Positions 19,351 through 28,830 are shown, counted from the first letter of the stretch. The stretch: DNA of 64,000 bases from Acetivibrio clariflavus DSM 19732 (GCF_000237085.1 NC_016627.1:3100118-3164117); one strand, 5' to 3'. Notes: generated from the letters alone by a model not told the origin. Numbers and translations: made by a program.

Positions 19351-20709
19351 CTATTTCTCACCCTCCATGATTGATTTAAAGGAAATGGTTTGTTTTGATT
19401 TTGGGGAGTCGATAAATACTACAGATACTTCGTTATTTTCCAAATCTACTGTCAGTCCGGGTTTTTCAGGTCTGCCTCTTCGTTTCATATGAGCATTGTC
19501 ATTGAAATTAACCTGCAAAGCTTCGCCGATTTTTTTGCCTTCATGATATATGAATACCGGCATAAAAGGTATATCAAGCCATTGAGGGTCGTATCTTATC
19601 TCAACTCTTAACCCTGGAAATTTAATATCAGTTTCATACAATATATTGTTTATGGGAAATGTACCGTCATGGTTAATCTTTCGTTTTATACGCAGAAGGA
19701 ACTTCTCTTCCAGCTGCGCAGGGTCGGTACAGAGTTTTACCCTTGTGACCTGTGACATGAAGAAATCTAATGGAGTTAATCCGTTGAGGGATGAATGGGG
19801 TTTCTTATGATAATCCTCATCAAGCCATTTCCAAAATCTTAAATTCAAGTCTTCCAAGCTCTTGATATTGTTCATATCAAGTGAAGATAAAAATCTTTTC
19901 CTGACGGTTAAAAAGAATCTTTCTATCTTGCCCCGAGTGTGAGCAACAAAGGGTTTGGAATGGATAAGAGTGCAGCCTGTGTTTGCACACATGAATTCAA
20001 ACTGCTGTGAACGATAAATCTTGCCGTTATCTGTATAGAGTATGGAAGGAATGCCTCTTTTCAGCACTGCTTCTTTAAACAAATGCCTTAATGCCTCCAG
20101 GTTTTGCGTATAGTAAAATTCACCATGGAGTACAAGCCTTGAAGCATCATCTATATATGCCAACAGATAAGTGGGCTTTTTCTTTCTGCCATCCTGTATG
20201 TAAGGCCCATACATTAAATCGCCATACCACAGCTCATTTATGTACTGATGTGCAAATCTTTTAATCTCTTTCTCCTCTTCGGCTTCATGAAGGCTTTTAC
20301 ATTTTGAAAAATTTAAAAACCTGTACAGTGTTGTGAGTGATATCTGTCCTTCTTTTAGTATGCCTTCTTCTATCAGTTTGTCATAGATGATTGTATTGGG
20401 TGCCTTAGGGTATGCCTTTTTTATCTCAAGGATCTTTTCAGCAAGTTTCAAATCTATTTTTCTGGAACTTCCTTTATCACTCCGATATCCGGGTTTTAAT
20501 GCTTCCAGTCCTCCACGCATATAATCACAGTACCATGTTTCTATTGTTTTGGGCAAATATTTCTTTATGCCGTAGTGCGGCATTTCTATAGGCAAAGATG
20601 AAATTTGGGCATAATACTCCTTGCGATTATCCACCTGTCCATTCAGTATTGGACTTATCAGTGAAAATCTTTTTAATGCAATGGCATTTCTTACTTCATC
20701 GCTTAACAT
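19351..20709 (-). CDS. DDE-type integrase/transposase of a Mu/IS481-like transposon
   Basis: A 452-residue transposase. The N-terminal helix-turn-helix part contains YGIKKYLPKTIETWYCDYMR. An rve-type integrase core follows: LWYGDLMYGP (first Asp), YTDNGKIYR (second Asp) and HTRGKIERFF (Glu), so the D-D-E triad is visible. A beta-barrel C-terminal domain follows. It starts at ATG 20709 with AGGAGGTCTGAAAT upstream. It sits between a DUF6431 gene and an AAA ATPase gene, the usual pairing of a DDE recombinase with its ATP-dependent helper. The transposase looks intact, but its helper is interrupted. 20710-20868 is non-coding. Confidence 0.88.
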   Translation of the reverse strand: MLSDEVRNAIALKRFSLISPILNGQVDNRKEYYAQISSLPIEMPHYGIKKYLPKTIETWYCDYMRGGLEALKPGYRSDKGSSRKIDLKLAEKILEIKKAYPKAPNTIIYDKLIEEGILKEGQISLTTLYRFLNFSKCKSLHEAEEEKEIKRFAHQYINELWYGDLMYGPYIQDGRKKKPTYLLAYIDDASRLVLHGEFYYTQNLEALRHLFKEAVLKRGIPSILYTDNGKIYRSQQFEFMCANTGCTLIHSKPFVAHTRGKIERFFLTVRKRFLSSLDMNNIKSLEDLNLRFWKWLDEDYHKKPHSSLNGLTPLDFFMSQVTRVKLCTDPAQLEEKFLLRIKRKINHDGTFPINNILYETDIKFPGLRVEIRYDPQWLDIPFMPVFIYHEGKKIGEALQVNFNDNAHMKRRGRPEKPGLTVDLENNEVSVVFIDSPKSKQTISFKSIMEGEK

Positions 20710-20868
20710 ATTTCAGACCTCCTGTTACATTTTCAGGAAGCCATGACCGGTCAGGCCCTTCTTTATTTCGAATATTACCACAATTGTTTGTTCAAACATA
20801 GGAAAATATAGTGTTGCAGGCTTAAAATTTCAAAAGAACTTTTTCGAATCCTATTTTATTGCTATAAT

Positions 20869-21459
20869 TTATTTTGCAAGGAATATTTTAGTATTTGCCT
20901 GGTGGTATTTTTGAGAGAATGAGTGAATATTGGAATGTTCATTTATTATGGCTAAAACATTTCTTGCTTTTTCTGTTTTTTCAAATTTTTCATCCGGCAA
21001 TTTCACTCCATGTATTACTTGTCTTATTCCATTTTGTATCATATCGATGTTTTCAACGAATTTTTTTCTGTAATAGTATAAAATTTGCCTTGAGAACTGT
21101 AAATCATGTTTCCGGTTTAAGTGTTTTATGAGTGAATTAATGGTGCCTTTGCGATAAAATGATTTGTATAAATATTTAAAGATATGATTTAGTGCATTAA
21201 TAAATCGAGATAAACAAAAATGGGGAATGTATGATATGGTAGACCTGTATAAGGGGCATATGTAACGTCTGATAAGTATTTGTCCTTTATATTCCTTTGA
21301 ATAAAAGTATCTCTCATAGAATCCATGTTTTTTGAATTTGACCATCTTATTGCATTTTGAATTATGGCATCTTTTAATAGGTGAAGATGGAAAAGAATAA
21401 TGTCTTCCAAGTCTAACGTATTTATGAATTCCTTCTTTTACAGTAAAAATATATTGCAT
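20869..21459 (-). CDS. DUF6431-like zinc-ribbon protein of the same transposon
   Basis: A 196-residue basic protein starting at ATG 21459 behind GGAGGGTGATG. An N-terminal zinc-ribbon-like segment (CHNSKCNKMVKFKKHGFYER, YICPLYRSTISYIPHFCLSR) precedes a helical region rich in Lys and Tyr. It matches my memory of DUF6431 proteins, which sit beside DDE/AAA transposase pairs in Clostridia. The second zinc-binding pair looks incomplete (CPLYRS where CPxC would be expected), which may indicate decay. Its function in transposition is unknown. It is transcribed in the same direction as the transposase, 160 bases upstream. Confidence 0.6.
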   Translation of the reverse strand: MQYIFTVKEGIHKYVRLGRHYSFPSSPIKRCHNSKCNKMVKFKKHGFYERYFYSKEYKGQILIRRYICPLYRSTISYIPHFCLSRFINALNHIFKYLYKSFYRKGTINSLIKHLNRKHDLQFSRQILYYYRKKFVENIDMIQNGIRQVIHGVKLPDEKFEKTEKARNVLAIINEHSNIHSFSQKYHQANTKIFLAK

Positions 21460-21681
21460 TAACATCACCCTCCTGCAATGTATTGTAAAAAAAATATTCC
21501 TACTGTAAAGTGAAAATATTTTTTCACATTGCGAGAGGATTAAAACATTTTTCAACTATTTTAATGTGATAAAATCACGGTAGATTTACCTGTATTAAAA
21601 TGAAAATTTACACTATACTTTTCAAGCCATTTGCCCAATGAGGTATGGGAAAAGACCTTAGAAAACGGATAGATTAAAAAA

Positions 21682-21804
21682 ATGGTTTTACTTGATGATG
21701 GTATTTTGTTTGAAAATATCAAATGCAGAAAAACCATTACCAATTACAAGAAGGAAGAATATACCCAAGAAGCCCTAAAATCAAGAGGTTGGAAAAAGGT
21801 TTAA
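21682..21804 (+). CDS. small orphan reading frame, unrecognised
   Basis: A 40-codon plus-strand frame (VLLDDGILFENIKCRK ... EEYTQEALKSRGWKKV) with protein-like composition and a weak upstream purine run. I do not recognise it. It may be the C-terminal remnant of a larger gene cut by the transposon at 18.2-21.5 kb. The rest of 21460-21952 shows no gene. Confidence 0.25.
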   Translation: MVLLDDGILFENIKCRKTITNYKKEEYTQEALKSRGWKKV

Positions 21805-21952
21805 GTTAATATAATCCGTAAAAATGAATCTGTTTTTGTGGTGTTTTGTCTTTTTTAACCGTTTTGGCAAATTCCAGTTGGTTGTAAAGCCAGTAGACCA
21901 CATGTAATGAGGATTTTGTAAGGATGATTTTATTCAGAAAGGATTTTTAATA

Positions 21953-22177
21953 ATGGAAAATTTAGAAATATGCTTTGATTTTAAAACATCAAATTTTGAG
22001 TTAATGAAAAGGCTTGAAGAATTTTGTGGTGAACTTGAATTATCACCAAATGAAGTGATTGAAATTGCCATTGACAGTTTTTTAAATGATTTTAATGAAA
22101 TAATAGCACTTTGGACTTGTAGAAAGGCTCTAATTAAAAGACCATACGTAAAGCCAAAGCCTGGAGATGTTTTTTAA
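21953..22177 (+). CDS. small hypothetical protein
   Basis: A 74-residue protein on the plus strand, starting at ATG 21953 with GAAAGGA nine bases upstream. It is acidic and helical (MKRLEEFCGELELSPNEVIE), with a basic tail KRPYVKPKPGDVF. The helix-turn-helix spacing recalls ribbon-helix-helix antitoxins, but I cannot show the beta strand. It has no partner toxin gene. It stands just left of the IS110 remnant. Function unknown. Confidence 0.45.
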   Translation: MENLEICFDFKTSNFELMKRLEEFCGELELSPNEVIEIAIDSFLNDFNEIIALWTCRKALIKRPYVKPKPGDVF

Positions 22178-22189
22178 TACATTTTAAAT

Positions 22190-22548
22190 TATTGCAATTT
22201 GTAAAAAGGATTCTGTTGCTGTTCCAATTCAGAGCGTAAAGGCGGTTTGGTTTTGTCCGTTTGCCTGTAGAGCCTGAATGGGGCATGTAGTAAGGACTTT
22301 GTAAATATTGCGGTTACTGGTTTTGTAAGGCTTATTGTTTTTGTGTCGGTCAATAGTAGTAAAGAAATTGTGTCCAAGCGGAGCAGTACAGTAAATTTTA
22401 AATTAGGCTCGTGAAGCCATATTCACGTAATTTGTCACATAAAAAATAGACAGGTTTACAACTCCCTTGCAGGGTCGAAAGGCTTAATGCTCATAAAGTG
22501 CGGTTGCCGATAGGTTTTGTGGAGACATGAGAAAAGGAGAGGATATTT
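22190..22548 (+). ncRNA. IS110 left-end non-coding region, candidate bridge RNA locus
   Basis: About 350 bases without a gene, directly before the IS110 transposase remnant. IS110-group elements encode a structured guide (bridge) RNA in the non-coding end upstream of their transposase. 22380-22530, containing GCAGGGTCGAAAGGC and GTGCGGTTGCCGATAGG, is the likely location. The structure was not folded, and since the transposase is broken the RNA may be unused. Confidence 0.35.
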
Positions 22549-23773
22549 ATATACGAGAAAAGAAAAACAGCTTTTATTGGGATTGACATGCATAAAGATA
22601 TTCATGTTGCAGTTGTAATAGATTGCTGGACTAATATTTTAGGTGAAATTACTTTTGAAAACAGACCTTCAAAATTTGATAAATTCATGCAGGATGTCAA
22701 AAAGATTTAACCCCATGTTTCGGGCTTGAAGATACCAGAGGATTCGGAAGGAATTTTGCTTCTTACCTTTTAGTGCATAAATTTACTGTAAAACATGTAA
22801 ACCCTGCTTATACTGATTCCATGTGGTCGAGTGCCCCAATGAGTAAAAAAATTGATTCGTTTGATGCGTTTTGTGTTGCCAAGGTTTTGCGTGATATGGT
22901 CGATACTTTGCCAGATGAAGAACATAATGACTTACATTGGACTATTCGCCAACTTGTGAAACGCAGGAACAGCCTTGTTAAAGGGATTGTTGTTGCCAAG
23001 AATCAGTTGAATTCCAATTTAACAAATGTCTATCCAAGTTACAAAAAATATTTTTGTGATGTGGACAATAAAACAGCCTTGTTATTTTGGGAGAAGTACC
23101 CATACCCACAGTATTTAAAGGGTATAAAGCCGGAAACGCTTTTAGAGGAATTAAGGACAATACATAAAGGAATGAAGCAGGAATAGGCAGAAATGATATT
23201 GACATTATCGGAGCAGAATAGCCCTAAAGAAAAGGAATTCCAGACCGAAAGAGACTTGATTATTAAAAGCCTTGTAAGGGAAATACGGTTTAAAAAGCAG
23301 GAAAATGAGGACATTGATAATGAATTGAAACTGCTTGTTGATTTGACAGGGTATAAACTGCAAACAATGCCCGGAATTAACTTGATTACTGCGGCAAATA
23401 TTATTTCCGAAATTGGCAATATTGAAAGGTTTCCGAATTCTGATAAATTAGCCCAGTTTTGCGGTGTATGTCCGGTTAATTTCAGTTCGGCAGGAAAAGC
23501 AAAGACCAAAAGAGCAGGCAAGGGAACAGGGTTTTAAATGCTATATTTCACTTTTTGGCTATTCAGTTGGTGCAAATATCACCAAACGGAAAGCCAAGGC
23601 ATCCAGTATTTAGAGAATATTTTGAGGGTAAAATTAAAGAAGGTAAAACGAAGCCCCAAGCCCTTGTTTGTGTGTCTCGCAGGGCTGTTAGAATTATTTA
23701 TGGCATGATGAAGTCAAAGACGGAATACAAGCCGTTTGAGAAGGTTCAAGAAGTAAAGGAAATACAGGAATAA
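22549..23773 (+). pseudogene. IS110-family transposase, degenerate
   Basis: A DEDD/RuvC-like recombinase of the IS110 family. Visible parts are FIGIDMHKDIHVAVV (first catalytic Asp), GLEDTRGFGRNF (Glu), KIDSFDAFCVAKVL (Asp pair), and the transposase-20 region with MPGINLITAANIISEIG and CGVCPVNFSSAGKAK. At least three lesions break it: a stop after QDVKKI (TAA near 22708), TAG near 23185, and a TAA/frameshift near 23537 that puts the C-terminus (RPYHQ-to-RAVRIIYGMMKS region) in another frame. The expected initiation codon reads ATA (22549). It cannot make an active enzyme. 23774-23900 is the right flank of the element. Confidence 0.85.
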
Positions 23774-23900
23774 AGAGTATTTCAATTGTAAAAATGATAT
23801 GGTAAAATATTAAAAAAAGCCTTTATTGATAGGGTTTATATACTGTTTGTTTTTTTGAGGGAGTTAAAAGCAAACGGAGTAGTTTATAGTTACTGACTTC

Positions 23901-24324
23901 AATAATGCGGGAGTTGGTGGGGGGTAAAAATACTTATTCACCAATAGAATATAATGGAACAGTCAAAGTAAACAATAAAGTTAGAGATGTTAGTAGAAAA
24001 ATATATCAAAGAAGTGACATTGACTGGAATTATGTTGACCCTGATACTGGATTAACCAATCTTCAAAGAGCTGCAAAAGGAAGACCCCCAATAGGACCTG
24101 ATGGTAAACCAGTAGAATTACATCACTTAATACAACAAGAATCTGGTCCAATGGTAGAAATTTTACAGTCATCCCATGATTAATATGCCAAAGCTTTGCA
24201 TGGCTTAGTTGAAGATGGAGCAAGCTTTAGAAATAATCCAATCCTTGATAAACAATATAACAACTTTAGGAAAGGATATTGGAAATGGAGATCAAAGCAA
24301 ATAACGGAAGGTGGTAACAGATAA
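23901..24324 (+). pseudogene. orphan LHH-nuclease RHS toxin tip
   Basis: The detached C-terminal tip of an RHS toxin, on the strand opposite the others. It begins with the NAGVGG junction seen at the end of the shared RHS part. It then carries GRPPIGPDGKPVELHHLIQQ, the LHH motif of an HNH/Endo VII-superfamily nuclease, and KALHGLVEDGASFRNNP. Two lesions are visible. A G-run (GGTGGGGGG) shifts the frame between NAGVG and KNTYSP. An in-frame TAA at 24181-24183, probably once CAA, splits the catalytic domain before its C-terminal part. The final TAA overlaps the ATG of the immunity gene. Confidence 0.82.
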
Positions 24325-24755
24325 TGGATTACAAAGAAAAGATTCTAAGATTAATACAAGACTATGGCGAAGAAGATGATTTTACAGGTGGCTCAAATAG
24401 TGCTGACATACTTAAAGTTGAAGAAATGTTAGGGCTTAAACTTCCAAAAAGCTATAAATGGTTTATTGAAAATTATGGTCATGGGGGCATTAACGGTGTA
24501 GAAGTATACGGTATATCAAAAGCAGATATCCCTTCATGTGTAAGGCATACAAACAACTATAGACAGTACGGATTACCAGTAGACCTTGTTGTAATAGAAA
24601 ATTGTGACGAATGGCTATACTGCATAGATACTGGAAAAATGGTTGATGATGAATGTCCAATAGTGCGCTGGGATAAAAATAGTAAATCTACATTTTTAAG
24701 CTTTAACAATTTTTACGAATATTTATATAACAGATTTAATGATAATATTGATTGA
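24324..24755 (+). CDS. SMI1/KNR4 (SUKH) immunity protein
   Basis: A 143-residue SUKH-superfamily protein with the family hallmarks EEMLGLKLPKSYKWFIENYG, GHGGINGVEVYGI and a C-terminal FLSFNNFYEYL. Such proteins neutralise nuclease toxins of polymorphic toxin systems by direct binding in the cytoplasm. The start codon overlaps the stop of the LHH toxin tip (TAATG), so the two were translationally coupled. The toxin is broken but this gene looks intact, as expected for retained protection. 24756-24862 is empty. Confidence 0.88.
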   Translation: MDYKEKILRLIQDYGEEDDFTGGSNSADILKVEEMLGLKLPKSYKWFIENYGHGGINGVEVYGISKADIPSCVRHTNNYRQYGLPVDLVVIENCDEWLYCIDTGKMVDDECPIVRWDKNSKSTFLSFNNFYEYLYNRFNDNID

Positions 24756-24903
24756 TGCTTAGCTATTAAAGCCGGATTCAGAAATGTTTCCGGCTCTAAT
24801 TTTATCTTTAGTCTTAAGCTGGTTATTCCTTAAATGTTTTGATAAAATAGAGCTAAATAAATGCAAGCGTCAAACAGGCCCGCACATGAATGACACAATC
24901 ATT

Positions 24904-25657
24904 AATCATGACCACCCGTAAAACGGGTGGTTTGCTCAGCCCTATAAGGGCGTGTTACCGGCCAGCGCCTAAAGACGCTGGCTTTCACTTCGTTCAAGCC
25001 ACTTTGCCTTTGTCACTTTTGCAGTCCCTAAAGGGACGAACTTATTACCAACTACCCCTTAAAGGGGTCTTCATACTCTTTCACACTTAACTTATCTATC
25101 ATTATGTCATGTTTATATTGCTCTTGTATGTATTTCTTAATTGTTGCTTCATTTAGTCCTACTGTACTTACATAGTATCCTTCCGCCCAAAAGTGTCTGT
25201 TCCCAAACTTATATTTTAAGTTTGCATGTCTATCAAATATCATAAGTGCACTTTTCCCTTTCAAGTATCCCATAAAGCTTGATACACTCATTTTGGGTGG
25301 TATGCTTACTAACATATGTATATGGTCTGGCATCAAATGTCCTTCTATTATCTCGACTCCTTTATATTTGCATAGTTGTTTTATTATTTCCCTTATACTT
25401 TGTTTGTATTGATTATAAATTATTTTTCGTCTATACTTAGGTGTAAATACTATATGATATTTACACATCCATTTAGTTCGTGCTAAACTGTGTTCTTTGT
25501 TTGCCATTAAAATCACCTTTCCTTTTGTTATTATAGTAGCTTGAACAACTCTATTATAACGGAAAGGTGATTTTTTTGTATAACTCCTGTCTCGCACCCG
25601 CATAGCGGGTGGTTTTTTGATTCACACGCTTTGCGTGTGAATCAGGCTAAAGCCAAT
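24904..25657 (-). mobile_element. IS200/IS605-type element nested in IS66 copy 1
   Basis: The insertion follows CACAATCATTAAT of the IS66 end; the same IS66 sequence resumes at AATAAAAATGG near 25655. Subterminal hairpins lie at both ends: CCACCCGTAAAACGGGTGG (24912-24930), CACCCGCATAGCGGGTG (near 25596) and TTCACACGCTTTGCGTGTGAA (near 25620). These are the palindromes that TnpA recognises. It has no tnpB and no target duplication, as usual for this family. Exact ends are uncertain by a few bases. Confidence 0.85.
25052..25507 (-). CDS. tnpA: IS200/IS605 TnpA transposase (Y1 HUH)
   Basis: A 151-residue single-strand transposase, full length for the family. It shows KYHIVFTPKYRRKI, the HUH motif in LMPDHIHMLVSIPPKMS, and the tyrosine-bearing helix in AEGYYVSTVGLNEATIKKYI. 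It starts at ATG 25507 behind AAAGGTGATTTTA. An in-frame Met at 25603 would add residues from the terminal hairpins and is unlikely. It appears intact. Confidence 0.93.
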   Translation of the reverse strand: MANKEHSLARTKWMCKYHIVFTPKYRRKIIYNQYKQSIREIIKQLCKYKGVEIIEGHLMPDHIHMLVSIPPKMSVSSFMGYLKGKSALMIFDRHANLKYKFGNRHFWAEGYYVSTVGLNEATIKKYIQEQYKHDIMIDKLSVKEYEDPFKG

Positions 25658-25742
25658 AATAAAAATGGTTGAAAAAGTTTTGTAAATCAATAAAACTTTT
25701 TCAACCAAAACTTAATCTTTAATTTTTACAACCTATGTGCAT

Positions 25743-26028
25743 CTAAATTAAGTTGGGTCTCTTTCCGCCTAACCATTCATTGAAAGCATTGGCAATTTCC
25801 ATCCTGAACTCTTCATCTGACAAACCAAGAGATGTTCCAAGTTCATATGCCTGATCTACAGTATCAGCAAATCTTTCCGCTAATTCGCTGTTCTCATGCC
25901 CCATATGGAGAAAATGTTCTATTACATAACCAGAATAATCCAAATCAAAAAAAATAACGTTCTATTTCACCATTAATAAAATCCGTGATAAATTTGATCA
26001 TAAATATCATATGTTTTCCAACTTTCAT
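25743..26028 (-). pseudogene. IS66 passenger gene, copy 1 (frameshifted)
   Basis: This matches the intact 94-residue passenger at 28831-29115. An extra A in the run near 25947-25954 (eight A instead of seven) breaks the frame. The downstream part, DYSGYVIEHFLHMGHENSEL to GGKRPNLI, stays open. Confidence 0.75.
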
Positions 26029-27044
26029 TCGTCTTCCTCCCAGGCATATTTCTCAGGCTCTGTTCTTTTGGATTGCGGTATAAACACCTTAGTAGGTATT
26101 TTCATGCTACCAGGCAGAAAATCAGTAAGTTTCAACTAGGCTGTAATACACCGCGCTCGCTCTCGCACCACCTGGCGTATTACTGAAAAGCCAATTCTTC
26201 CGTCCGATTACGAAAGGCTTTATACTTCGCTCTGCACGGTTATTTGATATCTCCAATCGTCCATCCAGTATATACCTCTCAAGATATTTTCGCTGGGACT
26301 GCGCATATTGTACTGCTTTACCCAGATGGGTTTTGGGTAGTACCTTTAATTTTTTTATCCAATCATAAAATTCATCTATGATAGGCTTTGATTATTTGAC
26401 ATTGTCTGCCTTGATATCTCAATGCCATTTTGTTTCCATTCCTGCTCCTGACGATATAAGGGAGACCCCATCATGAATTTTTGTGTAGCTATATGGGCAA
26501 TTGTCTCAGGTGATGCAAAACTTCCCTTTATGACCGGTTCCGGTATATCTGCCTTTACAATGGGAGTATGGTCTGAAGTTTCTTCACAGTTCCGGCATGA
26601 ATAAACATGCCTAATATGACGCACTATTACCGCTTTTGCCGGAATAATCTTCAACTCATCACGAGTTTCCTTTCCCATTGTATGCAATTCACTACCGCAT
26701 TCCAGGCAAATACATTCCTTTTCGGGTAACTTGTGCTCTATTACCTCCACCGGTAAATCTTCAGGAAGTTTATCTGTTGTTATACGTGTTCTCTTACAGT
26801 AATGAACTTTTACTTCTATCCTTTCTTGCTCGGTAATAGCTAAATTATGAGTCTCTTCCTCTTCGTTAAAAAGATTGATTTGTTCAATCTTTGTTTGTTC
26901 ACTGGATACACCGAATTGTTTATGCTTTGAAAGGCGTATTTGTTCCATAAACCATTGGACTTGTTGTTCCAATTCAGCTATCCTTCGTTCCTTTTCTTCA
27001 ATTATATTAAGTAATTTTTCTACTGAAATTTCTTGTCTATTCAT
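26026..27044 (-). pseudogene. tnpC: IS66 TnpC transposase, copy 1, internally deleted
   Basis: The N-terminal 217 residues match intact TnpC of copies 2 and 3. They include the coiled-coil leader EKERRIAELEQQVQWFMEQ, the zinc-binding CLECG and CRNCEE, and up to SRQTMSN. The sequence then jumps, through a deletion of about 490 bases at about 26395, to a segment matching KPIIDEFYDWI, and suffers a further loss of about 85 bases near 26130. The catalytic Asp region (HADETV) is missing. No active transposase can be made. Confidence 0.88.
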
Positions 27045-27107
27045 AGGATAATATTACCATAAAAATTACATTAAATCCAGCTTTTTGATTCTTTTTTGAA
27101 TTTCTTC

Positions 27108-27461
27108 TTACGAAATTTGACGCTCTAAAACTTCCTTTCTCCTGAGCTTTTTCTCTAATCTGGCACTATCAATAAGACAAGCTAATTCGTTTACATCAAG
27201 AAGCATTGTGGTTGAATCTTCTTCTGTTGGCCAGCGAAATCGCCCTCGTTCTAGCCTCTTAAAGTACAGCCAAAACCCATCTCCATCCCATTCAAGGATT
27301 TTTATCCTGTTTCTCCCTCTGTTACAGAACACAAACAGTACATTCATAAACGGATCAAGTGAGAAACTTTCTTGTACCAGTGTTATTAATCCGTTGATAG
27401 ATTTCCTCATATCCGTATATCTTCCGCAAAGATACACTGGTTTTTCATTCCATCTTATCAT
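27108..27461 (-). CDS. tnpB: IS66 TnpB accessory protein, copy 1
   Basis: A 117-residue IS66 Orf2/TnpB (RWNEKPVYLCGRYTDMRKSI, NVLFVFCNRGRNRIKILEWD, GFWLYFKRLERGRF). It is needed for transposition but is not the catalytic subunit. Start ATG 27461 overlaps the tnpA stop (ATGA), the usual coupled arrangement. It looks intact although the partner TnpC is destroyed. Confidence 0.88.
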   Translation of the reverse strand: MIRWNEKPVYLCGRYTDMRKSINGLITLVQESFSLDPFMNVLFVFCNRGRNRIKILEWDGDGFWLYFKRLERGRFRWPTEEDSTTMLLDVNELACLIDSARLEKKLRRKEVLERQIS

Positions 27462-27811
27462 AACGACATCAACACCTGGCAAACTTTTTTTAACAATTCT
27501 AAGTCTGTTTCCGTGTTTACAATGACATTACAGCCATTAATTTTAATTTCCAGTGTAGCTTTTGCAGGGGACACCGGTTTCGATGCAAGTTGCATCCATC
27601 CACTTGGTACTTCGGCTTTGGGTTCTTTTACTTCTTCAACTACTGTACACTTTGCTTCACTAACTTTTTTCTGCCAATAATAGTATGTAGCTTTGCTTAC
27701 TCCATTCGTTCGGCAAAACTCTTTGATACTTTGCCCACTTTCAAGCCGGTTTTGTATTAATTGTGCCCACCTAGATAATTGTTGTTCAGTTGTTACTTTT
27801 TCCATGTCCAT
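27458..27811 (-). CDS. tnpA: IS66 TnpA DNA-binding protein, copy 1
   Basis: A 117-residue IS66 Orf1/TnpA with a helix-turn-helix (QSIKEFCRTNGVSKATYYYW) for binding the element ends. It is first in the IS66 operon and its stop overlaps the tnpB start. It appears intact. 27896-28071 has no gene. Confidence 0.87.
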   Translation of the reverse strand: MDMEKVTTEQQLSRWAQLIQNRLESGQSIKEFCRTNGVSKATYYYWQKKVSEAKCTVVEEVKEPKAEVPSGWMQLASKPVSPAKATLEIKINGCNVIVNTETDLELLKKVCQVLMSL

Positions 27812-28071
27812 ACAATCACTCCGTTTATTCTTTTTTACAGTGATTGTACCAACTACGCAACCATTCTACTATGTGATGATCTATTTGACGGTTACAAATC
27901 TTTAAAATGGAGCTGTCTTTTTTAGGTTACGTGCTGTGTTCCATCGCTTACAATTAAAAATGTATCCATTTATCTTATTTGTTATATTATAACATTTTGT
28001 TTTGCCTGATGTAATTTTTGCAACTTGCAACCGACAGTCAAAACCTTCGATTACACTCTTGATTTTTGACA

Positions 28072-28584
28072 TTATCCAAAAACCTTAACCATAACTTCTT
28101 TGTTTTCAATGACAACTGCTTCCCCAGTTTCACCATCAACTTTAACTACCGCTAATGTTTCTGGCATTGGGTTTGTAAGGTCTTCTTCCAAACCACACGT
28201 AATTGGAATTTCAGGGTAAAGATAAATATCAAATATCCATTCCTTACCTTTTTGTGAATAGCCAACCCCAATTCTTTTCTCCAAACCAACAGGTATTGTG
28301 TAAGTAGATAGGAATTGTTTGAATGTGCTTTTGGCTATATCCTCAGCCTTTTTACTATCTATTAATCTTATTTTGCCAGATACTACAGCTGCTTTAATAT
28401 CTATTTCTTCTTCACATTTTTTCTTTGCTTCTTCAATTGTCCTAGCCTCACATATAATACGTTTATAATCTGCTACGGAATAAAAGACAGGAGTGCTTTT
28501 ATCATCATCAATTTTATATATCTGTATCTTGGCAGTTTTATTATCAAACTTGTATGTATAGGTTTCTATTAGAGTTTTGTTCAC
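28072..28584 (-). CDS. hypothetical protein between two IS66 copies
   Basis: A 170-residue protein with no family I recognise. It is acidic, mixed alpha/beta, with no signal peptide and no membrane segment. It contains TYKFDNKTAKIQIYKIDDD and EWIFDIYLYPEIPITCGL. It starts at ATG 28584 behind GAGGTGTTATA. Its size, isolation among toxin modules and leftward direction fit an immunity protein that has lost its toxin, but nothing in the sequence proves it. 28585-28704 is non-coding. Confidence 0.55.
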   Translation of the reverse strand: MNKTLIETYTYKFDNKTAKIQIYKIDDDKSTPVFYSVADYKRIICEARTIEEAKKKCEEEIDIKAAVVSGKIRLIDSKKAEDIAKSTFKQFLSTYTIPVGLEKRIGVGYSQKGKEWIFDIYLYPEIPITCGLEEDLTNPMPETLAVVKVDGETGEAVVIENKEVMVKVFG

Positions 28585-28830
28585 TATAACACCTCACTCA
28601 TTCATATGTTCATATGTTTTTATAATCATTGTCCTGGTAGCCAATCCGACCAGTCTTTGCCAAAAGTTTGAGAACGACCAACAGAGTTAAAAATTCTACT
28701 TTTCGTAAGCGTCAAACAGGCCCGCACATGAATGACACAATCATTAATAAAAATGGTTGGAAAAGTTCTGTAAATCGATAAAACTTTTTCAACCAAAACT
28801 TAATCTTTAATTTTTACAACCTATGTGCAT

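Larger units (their letters stand above)
24863..27895 (-). mobile_element. IS66-family element, copy 1 (degenerate, interrupted by IS200/IS605)
   Basis: The left end reads GCAAGCGTCAAACAGG (24863), where the other copies have GTAAGCG. The right end is CTATTTGACGGTTAC (27881-27895). Gene order from the right is tnpA, tnpB, tnpC remnant and passenger remnant. An IS200/IS605 element sits 40 bases inside the left end. The tnpC gene has lost about 490 bases internally and another stretch of about 85 bases, so this copy cannot move by itself. Confidence 0.88.

Noticed and set aside
21561-21743. Minus-strand 60-codon frame
   Set aside because: No ribosome site or conserved text; the opposite-strand 40-codon frame looks more protein-like.
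24890-25090. Plus-strand frame over the IS200 left end
   Set aside because: It translates the subterminal hairpins of the element; not a gene.
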